Origin: Typha latifolia
Taxonomy: Eukaryota > Streptophyta > Magnoliopsida > Poales > Typhaceae
Direction: 5' to 3'
Length of the DNA stretch: 64,000 nucleotides
NCBI GenBank assembly: GCA_019914945.1
Contig: CM034111.1
Location: forward strand, 5,580,001 to 5,644,000
The notes below the pieces were generated by a model. It was given only the letters and a program-made list of their open reading frames with translations, was not told the DNA's origin and did not search any database. Numbering within the stretch: the stretch's first letter is position 1; every line of letters begins with the position of its first letter. The position numbers and the translations under genes were made by a program. Positions 11,905 to 23,095 of the stretch are shown piece by piece.

Positions 11905-12348
11905 TTCCATGCACCTTGCCCTCAAGGTGTTAGCTTCGGGTAACGGTCCATGAAGTCAGCTTCCGGTATCCATGTCGCCTCCTCCACTGGGCGTCCTTGC
12001 TACTCCACCAAAATCTCAGTCATCCACTCGTCCTAAACTCGAGTGCGTCGGCGAGCTAGGATCCGAACTGGAGTAGGGGTACTTGGTTTAGATTTAGACA
12101 CTTCGGCCTCCATCATCGTTGGTCTGGGTGGAACACCTCCGATGGGCTCGGTAGGGGGAACTCGAGCCTTGAGATTTGAAACATGAAATACTCGGTGTAT
12201 CCACGCCTCCACTTGTAAGTCAAGGCGATGGGCTACTGATCCAATCCTCTCGATTACCTCGTATGGTCCATAAAATTTTGGAGCTAACTTCTGATTGAGA
12301 ATTGGTCTAACCGAGCTTTGCCGATATGGTTAGAGCTTGATGAAGACC
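11905..12348 (-). pseudogene. Gypsy pol C-terminal end with chromodomain-like motif
   Basis: On the minus strand the translation includes DWVFIKLQPYRQS, then PKFYGPYEVIERIGSVAHRL, FHVSNLKA and, after one stop, LVEWQGRPVEEATW. These are the conserved end of gypsy integrases, with the chromodomain motif that in chromoviruses is thought to guide integration to marked chromatin. It is cut at 12,353 by the inserted LTR unit. One in-frame stop precedes the chromodomain motif. Confidence 0.85.
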
Positions 12349-12353
12349 CAATC

Positions 12354-15207
12354 TGTAACGCCCCCGCCCGGCACAAGCACGTCTACGCCCATGTGCCTAC
12401 ACGGCACGCGTGGCGCACGCGACAGGACGGGCGAGGCCCGTCACGCATAGATACACTCCTGTGCACATACAATCATGATATCATAAAATACTACATGCTA
12501 ATATATCCATGCTCACATAATCCAACACTAAATAAATCATACTATCAACCCAATAAACATGTTAACATATGAATATGCAAGTCCACAATAATATACACTC
12601 GACCACTACATAATCTGACAGACCCACACAAGCCCACGACAAACTATTAAGATACAACTAAATAACTGATAAACGAGTGCACTATAATTTGACATGTATT
12701 ATACAAATCATCGTCTGATATAATAAAATATAAATATAACAAACAATGATACAACTCAATATCGGGTTAAACTATTTTCTATACCATTTCACGTCTATAG
12801 CTCACCTCATCTTTGCTCTAAAATATCTCATTAGGATATCTCAAGTCGGTATCACGTACCATAATATCTATGGAGGTTAGAAAATAAATAAAGAGAGTTA
12901 TGAGCAAAAGGCTCAGTGAATAGACTTTACTCCGAATCAATGATGCCAAACAGAGAGTAAATCATGTACTGGATAATATGAATTAAAAAGAGTATCATGT
13001 CATGAATGAGTATATGAATTTATCCTCAATAATATATAAATAAAAAGTAGATAATATGTCATAATTGATAAAAGTATATAATCCTTGACAATGAGTAAAC
13101 AGATTTCCCTATTATACTATCATCACAACTCTCTCTCAAATATGACACATGATGCATGCCAACCATGACCATGCTATGATATCAAATGCAACCATATATG
13201 ATGTATATTGACCACTCGATAATCAGGTAATCTGATGATAATGAAATCATATGCATTTCTCAACGTCTTAGTTATCAATGTCAGCTCTATATGTCATCAT
13301 TATACTATACCACTATGCGTGGTCAACACTCGTACCCAGTCTCAACGTCATGCCCGAAGGCTCAGAGTATACTCTGCCATCCGCAAAAAGTATCTCAAAT
13401 ATAACCATACCTTGCCATCCGCTAAGGATATCGACATCCGTCCAGATTGGGCAGCCTTCTAGTTGATAGAAATCTCGCGAGGATAACTCGCCACATATGC
13501 CCTAACGAACGACATGTGTTTGAATGTCTGATGTGCAACAGACTAACGACCTTAGACATAAGGCCAACAGAATCGCGACTATGTCGAGCGATCAATCATC
13601 CACCAAGCGCGTCCTAACCCTCGCGCCCACTCGGGTATCCTCACGCTTTCTATCAACTATCCTATCAATCATATTTTATTCTTTCTTTCAAAATAACAGA
13701 TTATATGCATATATCCAGTACGATAACAAGTCAATACATAATAGGAATTTAGATGGAACAGGAATCAAGAGAAAAATGATACAATATAGTCTCCAACCAT
13801 GTAGTCAACACATGCATACTCATGTTAATCTATTACAAACATACTCATGATAGAGATCATCTCGACATAAAACCATAATAGTATAATCATCTTCAATCAT
13901 CTCTATATATCACCAATGTACTCATATTCCTGATCAGCCTAATCAAATGCATGATAAAATATGCTCGACTGAAATCATCTCTAAATAAAGTCATATAATC
14001 ATGTTGGAGGCCAAAATATGCATATACATAATTATATAATATATCCTGATTTAAAAAAGGTGTCTAGGGGATAAGACAACTCACATCTGATCAGAAGACC
14101 CGAGCCACGTATCTCTCATATTAGTTAATCAAACGTCAACTCATCGATAGGGTCTACGGGGTCTCAAATAAAGGGGTTCGGAATATGAAAATATTTAAGT
14201 AGCATGAAGTTAGTCGTTTATCTAATTAGAATTAATTCAAGTAAAATATAACAGTTTTTTAGGTTTAGAATCACTTCTTTTTATTTTTGATTACATAATT
14301 AGATCTACATTATAGGTACGATTCAAACGCTATAATTATATTATTATCATAAAATGCTAGTTATAACATAAGGAGAAATGTTTGTTTCTTTTTATTTAAA
14401 ATATTCTAAATATGTAATTATAACATAAAAGCTAAATAATTATAAATAAGATATATGTATAGACAAGATCTATTTTATGATAAATTTTATAATTCTTACT
14501 CTATTTTGATTAATCAGAAGTTATATAGTATTTCCTTAATTATGCAAAATAATTAATTAATTAATAAGACTATTATCTTATTCTACACACGATAGTATAT
14601 AATAAATTGTTAAGATTACTTAAAATGCATATATTATGAATATCAGTACATAAGTCTAATAATTATAATAGAAATAAATATAAATATTACCTATATAATA
14701 GAAATATAAATACATAATTAAATAAATATAAGTATTACCTATATTTATGCATAATAGTTTATAACCTAGTTAATCATTAATTATACTAATTATAATTAAT
14801 AATCATCATGTTGAAGAATATACATTATTATTAAAATAATTAATGTGTAAATAAGTTATCTACATTAATTAAGAAAGCAATACCTAACTAAATAAATAAA
14901 CAAAATTAAAATAAAACAAAAAAAAAAAATAAATAATGCCACCAATGCTTTGCTACAGTGTTAGGCCGAGCCCAGCACTGTGCAGAAAGAGGAGGAGGAG
15001 AGCTAAGGGAGAAGAAAGGAGAAAGGAAGAAGAAATAAGAAGAAGAAGAGGAGGAAGAGAAGAAAGAGAGAAGGTGAGGGAGGGGGGTTGCGGACCCGGG
15101 TCGGCAGGGAGAGCACCGGCCGCTGGTGGCCATCCAGCGGCCATCTTCTCGCCGGTGGCTCGGCTCTTGCGAGCCTAAGCCCATGGGCAAGAGAAAGAGA
15201 GCTAGAT

Positions 15208-15274
<67 letters not shown>

Positions 15275-15616
15275 AAGAGAGAAACTTACCCCGATGGCGG
15301 CAGGCTGGCGGCAGCACGAGGTAAAAAAGAGAGAAAGTTTGAGAGAGAGAGAGTTTGAGGGAAGTAGGAGAGAGAGAGAGAGAGACCGAAAGAGAGAGTG
15401 GGGAGACAAGAAAGATAGAGAGAGAGGCAGTGGGGAGGGAGGCTCTGGCGGCGGCGGTGGGGCCCACTACGCCAGCTGGATTGGCCAGGTTGGCTGGGCC
15501 GGCAGTTGGGGCATGTGGCGCCCTCCCTCCTACCACTGCATGGCACGAAGCCGGCCACACTGTGGTCGGCCATGTCGTGCCGTGCAATAGATTTTTTTTA
15601 AGGTTGGGTTGTTACA
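12354..15616 (+). mobile_element. TG...CA unit (probable solo LTR), copy 1
   Basis: A 3,263-bp unit starts TGTAACGCCCCCGCCC and ends GGGTTGTTACA, flanked by perfect 5-bp target duplications CAATC (12,349-12,353 and 15,617-15,621). No coding capacity, primer-binding site or internal direct LTR pair was found. The simplest reading is a solo LTR of a long-LTR gypsy lineage, left by LTR-LTR recombination. Family assignment to a Del/Tekay-like group is only a suggestion based on LTR length and ends. The 3' third holds a (GA)n tract and purine-rich DNA that gives spurious serine/leucine frames. It is inversely related to the unit at 15,838-19,069 and directly related to 31,781-33,420. Confidence 0.8.
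15211..15270 (+). repeat. (GA)n microsatellite, about 30 units
   Basis: An uninterrupted GA dinucleotide run inside copy 1 of the LTR unit. The flanking purine-rich DNA (15,330-15,430) carries shorter GA runs. Confidence 0.95.
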
Positions 15617-15832
15617 CAATCCCTAATCGAGAAGGACCTTTCTTTGTGCCTCTAGTCGTAAACTTGCTTTATCTTATTTTGGCCAGTCGCTAAGTGTATT
15701 TTGAGTCTCCTCAACACCTCATCATAGTCTCTCAAAACAATATCTACCTCGGTTTGCTATGTTTAGGCTGATGGCAAGTATGTCTGCAAGGTAGGAGGCG
15801 GTTGTCCATAAACGGCCTCAAACAGAGTCATG
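15617..15832 (-). pseudogene. Gypsy integrase fragment stranded between two insertions
   Basis: On the minus strand this piece encodes IGMTLFEAVYGQPPPTLQTY, the conserved integrase stretch after the catalytic core. It then runs toward RSFSIRDWVF at the junction with the chromodomain piece. It belongs to the same element as 19,075-22,662 and 11,905-12,348. It survives as a 216-bp island between the two 3.2-kb units. Confidence 0.85.
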
Positions 15833-15837
15833 CCAAT

Positions 15838-18800
15838 TATAATAACCCAATAAATAAATAAATAAATAAATAAAATAATAATAATAACCCAGAGAAAAAA
15901 AAATAATAATGTATTTACATATAAAAAAAAGAGACAAAAAGAAAGAAAAAAATAAAAATAAAATTTTTGGTGTTGCATGGTAGCCGCGCCAGCTTCCTAC
16001 GGCGGCCCGGCCAACCGTAAAAACAACCGCCGGCCCAACCAACCAAGTCGGGCCAGCTGCCTACGGCGGGCCCCGCCGCCCTTCCCCTTCTTACCGCCTC
16101 TCTCTCTCCCTTCTCTTTCGTCTCTCGCTCTCACTTACTCTCTCTCTCTCTCTCTCTCTCTCGTCAACATCGGCCTACTGCCGCCATCGCTGCCACCACC
16201 GCCGCACCCCCCCTCATCCCTCTCTCTCTCCCTCTTTATAGGTCTCTCTCCAACTCTCTCTAACTCTCTCTCACTCTCTCTCTTACCCTCCTCTCTCTCT
16301 CTCAACCACCTCTCTCTCTCTTCCTCTCTTTCTCTTATCGATGCCGGCCTACCGTTGTCGTCGTCGTCACCGTCGCCGTCGCCGCCGCTACCGCCGAGGT
16401 GAGCCTCCATCTCTTCCCTTTTCTTCTTCTTCTTCTTCTTCTTCTTCTTCTTCTTCTTCTTCTTCTTCTTCTTCTTCTTCTTCTTCTTCTTCTTCTTCTT
16501 CTTCTTCTTCTTCTTCTTCTTCCTGTCTTCATTTTACCTTCTCTGGCAATAAAAGACATGTCTAAATCACTTATGTTATTTAGTTAATCTAAATTAGATT
16601 TTTAGTTTAATTTTTCAAGAATAGATATATTTAGTAACATTGTTATTAGATAAGTGTAATCAGTGTAATTTTAGTTAATTATAATTATAAATATTTGTAC
16701 ATAAATATATTTTCAACTTCATATATTTTTATTAGATCAATATATGTCTTTATAATTAGGTATATATATATACGTACAACTTATTATACATTATTATGTA
16801 TGTAATATACTAGTAGGCTTACTTAATGTTTATATTACATGATTAAGTAAAGATTATTTTATATGCAACTCTTAATTTGTTTAGTAAGGGTAGTAGTGAC
16901 AAAATAATTAAAGTATAATTATATAATATTATATAATATAGGTGCTTGTATTTTAAATTATATTATTGTACATGTAGCTTTTTTACATTTAGTTTTTCAT
17001 CAAAAGAGATTGACTATTATATACTTAATATATAATTAGCAAACTATGGTTTTATAAATAAATCTCCAATTAGAATAATAACATATTAATATTATTATAA
17101 TTAAATATATGATATAGATTAAATTATTTAATAAAAACAAAAGAAGAAATTTTAAACCTAATAGATCATCATATGTTACACAAACGGATCCCAATTGGAT
17201 AAATAACTAACTTTACATTACTTAAACATTTTCAGATTCCAACCCCCTTATTTGAGACCCCGTGGACCTTGCTAGCGATGAGTGTTACTCGGTTAATTGG
17301 CGAATATAAGGGATACGTAGTTTGCGTCTTCTGATCAAGGTGAGTAGTCTTATCCCCTCGACGTCTTTCTTAAATTAGGTTATATTATATATTATGTACA
17401 TGCATGTTTTGGCCTCCAGCATGATTATATGACTTTATCTAGAGATTATTACAGTCGAGCATATTTTTATCATGCATAGAATTATGCTGATTTTGGATAT
17501 GAGTATGATGATGATAAATAGAGATGATTAGAGATAATTGTATTGTTATGACTTTGTGTCGGAGTGATTTCTAGTATGAGTGTGCATGTGATAGACTAGC
17601 AGGAGTATGCATGTGTTAGATACATGGTTGGAGTCGGCATTGCATTATTTTTTTTCTTGATTCCTATTCCACCTAAATTCTTATTATGCATTGACTCATT
17701 ATCGTACTGGATATATGCATGTGATTTGATATTTAAAAAGAAAACATTAAATGTGATTGATAGGATAGTTGATAGAAAGCGTGAGGATACCCGAGTAGGC
17801 ACCAGAGTTAGGGGTGCCTAGAGTGATGATTATGGTTGTTGATATGCGATATCTCGTGGCCCATGTCCGAGGTCAGTTGAGTCTCTACGCACAGAAAATC
17901 AGACACATGTCGTTCGCTAGGACATATGTGGCGAGTTATCCTCACGAAGTTTTTATCAACTATATGGGTACCCGGTCTGGATGGATGTTGATACCCTAGC
18001 GGGTGGCAGAGTATGATTATATTTGAGATACTCTTGCGGGTCGCGGAGTATGCTTTGAGCCTTCGGACATGATATTGAGACCGGGTACTAGGTGTTGACT
18101 ATGCACAATGGTCTAGTATGATGATATTATACCGAAATGTTGGTGATAATTGTGATGTTGAGAAATGTATATAATTTCATTATCATCTGGTTACTTGATT
18201 ATCGAGTGATCAATATACATCATATATGATTGCATTTGATATCACAGCATGGTCATGATCGACATGCATCATGTGTCATATTTGAGAGAGAGTTGTGATG
18301 ATAGTATAACATGAAAATCTATTTACTCATTGTCGAGGATTATATATTTTTATCAGTTATGATATATTATCTACTTTTTATTTATATATTATTGAGAATA
18401 CATTCATATACTCATTCATGACATGATGCTCTTGCTGATTCATATTCTCCAGTACATGATTTACTTTTTGTTTGTCATCACTGATTCGGGGTAAGGTCTA
18501 TTCACTAAGCCTTTTGCTCATGACTCTCTTTATTTCTTTCTTTTTAACTCCCAGAGATATTATGGTACGTGATACCGCCTTGAGATACCTTGATGAGATA
18601 TTTTAGAGCAAAGATGAGGTAAGCTATAGATGCGAGATGGTATAGATGATAGTTTATATAGAAATTGAGTTGTACTAGTATTTGATATTTGTACTATTTT
18701 GTATTAGACGATGATCTGTATGATACAGGTCAAATCATGGTGTACTCTTGTATTAGTTGTTTTAGTTGTATCTTGATGGTTTGTTGTGGCCTGTGTGGAT

Positions 18801-19069
18801 CTTACTAGATTATGTAGTGGTTTAATGTATATTATTGTGGACTGGGATATTCATATGTTAACAGGTTTATTTGGTTAATAGTATGATTTATCTAATAATG
18901 GATTATGTGATCATGGATAGGTTAGCATGTTTTATTTGGTGATGTCAAAATTATATGTGCACATGAGAGTATTTGTGCGTGACGGGCCCCGTCCGACTTG
19001 TCACGTGCGCTGCGCGTGCCGTGTGGGCGCGTGGGCATGCACGTGCCCGTGTCGGGCGGGGACATTACA
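15838..19069 (-). mobile_element. TG...CA unit (probable solo LTR), copy 2, inverted
   Basis: A 3,232-bp unit, inverse to copy 1, is flanked by perfect 5-bp target duplications CCAAT (15,833-15,837 and 19,070-19,074). On the minus strand it starts TGTAATGTCCCCGCCCGACA. Its other end has decayed from TGTAATAACCC to TATAATAACCC on the plus strand and carries a duplicated ATAATAACCCA end with (AATA)n between. Long stretches match copy 1 inversely, for example GATTGATAGGATAGTTGATA (17,755) against the region near 13,650. It contains a (CTT)n tract. No coding genes; apparent poly-Ser, poly-Leu and poly-Arg frames come from the microsatellites. Confidence 0.8.
16419..16522 (+). repeat. (TTC)n microsatellite, about 34 units
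   Basis: An uninterrupted TTC/CTT trinucleotide run of about 104 bp, preceded by (TC)-rich DNA from 16,085. It lies inside LTR-unit copy 2. Such a pure run is likely length-variable between individuals. Confidence 0.95.
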
Positions 19070-19074
19070 CCAAT

Positions 19075-19900
19075 GGCCGAACAAAAAAGCTGTATTGTAC
19101 GATCATTCCGCCCACAAAATACCTCAAATACTACTCTAAGCGACGGTTCAGCACTTCGGATTGCTCGTTCGTTTGTGGATGATAGGCTAAACTCATTCGT
19201 TAGGTAGTCCCTTGGAGTGCAAAGAATTCCTGCCAAAATTGACTCACAAATATAGGATCACGATCTGAAACAATTGATTTTGGCATACCATGCATCTTGG
19301 CCACGTCGTGCACATAGACCTCAGCCACCCTTTTCGCCGTGTAAGGATGCGCTAAGGTTTAAAAATGTGCATACTTGCTGAGGCGATCTACCACCACCAA
19401 TATAACAAAATATCCCTTGGCCTTGGATAGGCTATCAATGAAATGCATGGCGACATCCTCCCAAACCTTGGTCGGAATGAGAAATGGTTGAAGCAATCCA
19501 GCATGTTTGGCCGACTCCGTCTTTGTCCTTTGGCACACTTCACAAGCCTTCACATAGGCCTGCACATCCTTCTTCATCCCATCCTATATGCAACTCTGAC
19601 TCAACCTTTTGTAGTGGCGCATCAACTCCAAGCGCAATTGATGGTCAGTTGGAACAATGATCTTCCCCTTGTCTAACAAGAGTCCGTCCCTCATCAACAC
19701 CCCTTATTTACAATTAGGATCTGTAGCAAAGTCGTCCATCATCTTCTTAGATTCTGGATCATTCTTGCAGACCTCCCGCAACTATTGGAAAAAGAGAAAA
19801 ATCGGTGCTCAAATGGCTGCCAACTCGACTGGGTTCGGGCATCTGGATAAGGCGTCGGCGGTGCTATTTTTAGTCTCCCTTTTGTACACGATCTCATAGT
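19075..19900 (-). pseudogene. Gypsy integrase core and zinc-binding domain
   Basis: On the minus strand the H2C2-type region reads YVKACEVCQRTKTESAKHAG, followed by core motifs WEDVAMHFIDSLSKAKGY, VVVDRLSKYAHF, MPKSIVSDRDPIFVSQFW and SLAYHPQTNEQSEVLNRR. The catalytic Asp-Asp-Glu positions are readable: FIDSL, VSDRD and a Q-for-usual-G/D change in NEQSEV that keeps the E. Stops occur after YAHF and after FALQGTT. The protein would have joined element DNA to the host chromosome. The frame is cut at 19,070 by LTR-unit copy 2. Confidence 0.85.
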
Positions 19901-20534
19901 CATATCCGAGTAGCTTAGACACCCACTTTTGTTAGGCTGGTGTGTGGATGCACTGCCTAAGAAAATATAGTAAACTCCTTTGATTCGTGCGGATCATAAA
20001 GTGCCGCCCGATGAGTTAAGGCCACCATTTGGTGATAGTATGGATGATGGCGAGCATCTCTCTTTCATAGGTTGATAGCAGTTATGAACGCTCGGAAAGA
20101 GCCTTGCTCATGTAGGCTACAGGCCTTCCTTCTTGCATTAAAACTGCCCCCACATTGACTCGAGATGCATCGTACTCAATGGTGAACGGTTTGGTAAAAT
20201 CTGCTAAGGCAAGGACCAAGGCTAAGATCATTGCCTTCTTCAAGGCTTCAAATGCTTTCCTGAATTTGTCCGTCCATGAGAATGTCCCCTTTCATAGCAA
20301 GGCCATGAGGGGAGCTGCCACCTTATCGTAGTTCGCTACAAACCGGTGATAGTAGCCGGTTAAACCAAGGAAACCACATAGTTCCTTGGTAGTCTTTGGC
20401 AACGGCCAATCCACCATGCTTTGGATCTTCTTAGGGTCTGCTTCCACTCCATCTTTTGATATGATGTGACCCAGGTAGTCGACCTTTTGCTGCCTCTATG
20501 AACACTTAGAGTCCTTATCCTTTAGCTCGTGCTG
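19901..20534 (-). pseudogene. Gypsy RNase H region
   Basis: Minus-strand translation shows the RT-RNase H linker (WPLPKTTKELCGFLGLTGYY, then FVANYDKVAAPL), then the RNase H core (FTIEYDASRVNVGAVLMQEG, YEREMLAII, KRETKNSTADALSR). Several stops interrupt it. It degrades the RNA strand during reverse transcription in intact elements. Confidence 0.8.
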
Positions 20535-21382
20535 TCAAAGTAGTCCAAGAACCGTCCTAAGATGTTCCAAATGTTCCTCCCATGTGCGACTGTATACCAA
20601 TATATCATCAAAGAATATCAGCACATATTGCCTTAGGTGAGGCCTAAAGATATCATTCACTCTGGAAAGGTGCTCAGGTGTTGGTAAGACCAAAAGGCAT
20701 GACCAAGAACTCATAGTGTCCATCATGAGTTCTAAACGTCGTCTTGTGCACGTCGGATGGCTCGACTCTGATTTGATGGAATCCATCCCTCAAATCCAAC
20801 TTTGAAAAATAACATGCACCAGCTAGTTTATCCAAGAACTCTTCAATCACTAGAATGGGGTACCGATCAGTCCACATAGAACCGTCATGACCCGTCCTTC
20901 TTCCGCACAAGTAAGACCGGTGAAGAATAAGAGCCTTTACTTGGCCTTATCACCCCGCTGGACAACATCTCCTGGATCATCTTTGATATAGCCTCCTTTT
21001 GGATGAATGGGTATCGGTATGGCCTCACATTGGCTGGACCCGCCCATGGCAACATCTCGATGCGATAGTCTTGCGCTCTAGGTGGTGGCAGTCCATGGGG
21101 TTGCTGGAACACATCTTTGAATTCCTGCAAAACAACCTTTAAGTCAGCGGGTAAGAGTGTTGAATCCTCCATGTTTTGGGTCCCCTCGATGAGTTGTATG
21201 AGGAACCCGTGGCACCCGGGTTTTGGCAACCCTTTTAGGGATTGTAGTGCTCCAAAAGGTTCCTTGTTTGATGCTGCCGTTAATTGGATCAGGTTGCCTT
21301 CGTATCTAAACTCCATCGCCATGGTGGTGAAATTGAAGGTGATCGGTCTAAGATTCTGTAGCCATTGCACCCTAAGCACCAT
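20535..21382 (-). pseudogene. Gypsy reverse transcriptase
   Basis: Conserved RT blocks are readable on the minus strand: [54 protein letters not shown] and FFDDILVYS. The catalytic FFDD replaces the more common YFDD, a normal gypsy variant. The frame changes near 20,890 (after KKDGS) and near 20,690 (after GLTNT), so at least two frameshifts disable it. Confidence 0.85.
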
Positions 21383-21418
21383 GTCGGCCCCTCAAAGAGC
21401 CAACAAGTAGAAGTCAAT

Positions 21419-21907
21419 TCAGAAGGTGTGGCCTTGAATTTGCAGCTGTACCTTGCGGCATATTCCCTCAGTCCTCAACACGGTGCCGTCTCCGATGATC
21501 ACATCAAAGCCATTAGAAGGCTCTAATTCTAAACCCAACCGCCTAACCATCCGTAGATCCACAAAGTTGTGGGTGGTTCCTGAGTCAATAAGAATTAGCA
21601 CTTTTTTCTTCTTAATCATACCTTCGACCCGAAGGGTTTTCGGAGTCGACTCGCCGGCAATCGAATGGAGGGAGAGTTCGGCTTGAACTTCTAGCGAGTT
21701 GTCTTCCTCGGTGTGATTCATTTTTTCCACTTGCTGCTCTTCAAGATCTTCAATAGGATCTTTCTCAATCATCTCTTCCATGAGCATGATGGCTGCAGGC
21801 TGTTTGGCACATTTGTGGCTTGGTGTGAAGCGCTCGTCATAATAGAAGCATAAGCCCTTCGAACGCCAATCTTCAACCTCTGCTGGTGTGAGGCGTCGCC
21901 CTGTCAC
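21419..21907 (-). pseudogene. Gypsy gag C-terminus and aspartic protease
   Basis: A 162-residue open segment contains a zinc-knuckle-like KGLCFYYDERFTPSHKC, in which the second cysteine is Tyr. About 80 residues later comes the protease active site VLILIDSGTTHNFVD. This is the usual gag-protease junction of chromoviruses. The lost cysteine should weaken nucleic-acid binding. The frame ends before the RT. Confidence 0.85.
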
Positions 21908-21978
21908 CCTTGGCTATCCCCGAGAGTTGGGGCCTGTACGTGGAGGGTTTGGCCGATTAAGGTTTGGCCTAGCCCACC

Positions 21979-22718
21979 CTAAACGTGCCATTCCTGAAAC
22001 CAACATTTGGTGTTAACATGTGGGTCCGCAATTCTCCAATTGGGGCGGTGAGTAGCCTTCAATTCTTTTATCTTTTCTTCCATTATTTGAACCGCTGAGA
22101 AGGCCTCTAGTAAAGATGTAGGCCGGGTAGCCTTGACTTCCGCTTGGATATCACTACGAAGCCCGGAGATGAAAGTACTTTTAAGGGCCAAGTCCGACCA
22201 CCCATGTACTCTATTGCTGATCCTTTCAAACTCCTCTTGGTAGGCTCTTACAGAAGTCTTTTCGGTTTGCTTTGTCAAGGTGGATTGGAAGTCTTCATAG
22301 TTCGATAGTCCAAAACACACACAAAGCGCATCAGCGAACTCCTCCCAAGCGATGAAGGGACGAGCTCGATGTGTTGCTTGATACCACCTCACCGCTACAT
22401 CTTCAAGGTGGAATGAGGCCAATAACACCTTTTGATGATTAGGTGTCCCTTGATATGTGAAGAATTGTTCCACTCTATAAATCCAATCCAACGGGTCCCC
22501 ACCTCTGAATTTAGGGAAATCGATTTGAACGGTGCGGGGTTGTAGCATTTGGTCGCGCCCGTTCTCACATCCTCGACAAAGAAGCTCTTGTTGTTGGGCC
22601 CTTGGCTGATGAGGGAGTTCCTCCCACTCATCCCAAGGCTCCTCCTTTGGATGTGGGGCCATAGGTTCCCTCGGATAAAAGGGAGGTAAGTCGATGCGGT
22701 GCCTGTGTGGCTCGTCAC
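21979..22718 (-). pseudogene. Gypsy gag
   Basis: An open segment (227 residues, 21,979-22,662) has the retrotransposon gag signature: IDFPKFRGGDPLDWIYRVEQ, FHLEDVAVRWYQ, SVRAYQEEFERIS and FISGLRSDIQ. Upstream sequence to about 22,950 is probably the gag N-terminus in shifted frames. It would have formed the cytoplasmic virus-like particle. Confidence 0.8.
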
Positions 22719-23038
22719 GTTGTCTCCATGGTGCCTCTAGGAGCAGTCCTCGTCGGTTCCCCTCTCTAGGTAAGGGGGATTCTTCATGTCTTCGATGACG
22801 CTAAGTGTACGCCTCGAAGGGTATTCATTCCTATCCGCTAGGGTGGCTTTGATCTCCAACATTGTTTGTGCCATGAGCGTTAGGGTTTGCGCTAGATCAG
22901 GCGGGCTTTCTATTCGTCCTCGAGAACTCTAGGGGGAAGGAGATCTTGACATAGCCATGCGGTCAGTCTCCACGCCTTAATCACTGACTTGCTTAGCAGT
23001 CTTGATCTTGTTGTAGCCATAGTGGTCCAAGGAAGGTT

Positions 23039-23051
23039 GGCTCTGATACCA
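23039..23051 (-). other. Primer-binding site of minus-strand gypsy
   Basis: On the minus strand TGGTATCAGAGCC follows the LTR end with a two-base spacer. It is the canonical site for initiator methionine tRNA and fixes the orientation of the whole element. Confidence 0.85.
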
Positions 23052-23053
23052 GT

Positions 23054-23095
23054 TGTTACGAACCGGCCTAGTTCGATCCACAACGGTTCTAAAAC
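23054..23095 (-). repeat. Stub of gypsy 5' LTR
   Basis: About 42 bp beginning TGTTACGAACCGGCCTA on plus match the outer end of the LTR at 10,409. The remaining roughly 1.4 kb is missing, and copia LTR sequence resumes at once. A deletion must have removed the LTR body and part of the copia LTR. Confidence 0.75.

Larger units (their letters stand above)
10409..23095 (-). mobile_element. Ty3/gypsy chromovirus, minus strand, nested
   Basis: On the minus strand the order is 5' LTR stub (23,054-23,095), primer-binding site (23,039-23,051), gag, protease, RT, RNase H, integrase, chromodomain-like end (11,905-12,348) and 3' LTR (10,409-11,893). This order and the WQGRPVEEATW motif at the C-terminus identify a chromovirus of the gypsy superfamily. 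Two 3.2-kb units interrupt the integrase end at 12,354-15,616 and 15,838-19,069. Removing them joins the integrase pieces in order. The element sits in the copia 3' LTR. Its own 5' LTR has lost all but about 42 bp, together with about 120 bp of the copia LTR. Several stops and frameshifts make it non-functional. Confidence 0.85.

Noticed and set aside
14906..15590. Several overlapping open frames of 60-194 residues rich in Ser/Leu or Glu/Arg
   Set aside because: They come from the (GA)n run and purine-rich DNA within LTR-unit copy 1; no domain, start context or conservation signal.
16135..16587. Poly-Ser, poly-Leu and poly-Arg open frames
   Set aside because: They are translations of the (TTC)n and (TC)n microsatellites in all frames.
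12354..19069. A single large foldback or Mutator-like DNA transposon with about 3-kb inverted repeats
   Set aside because: Each half has its own 5-bp duplication (CAATC, CCAAT), and gypsy integrase sequence lies between them. They are two separate insertions.
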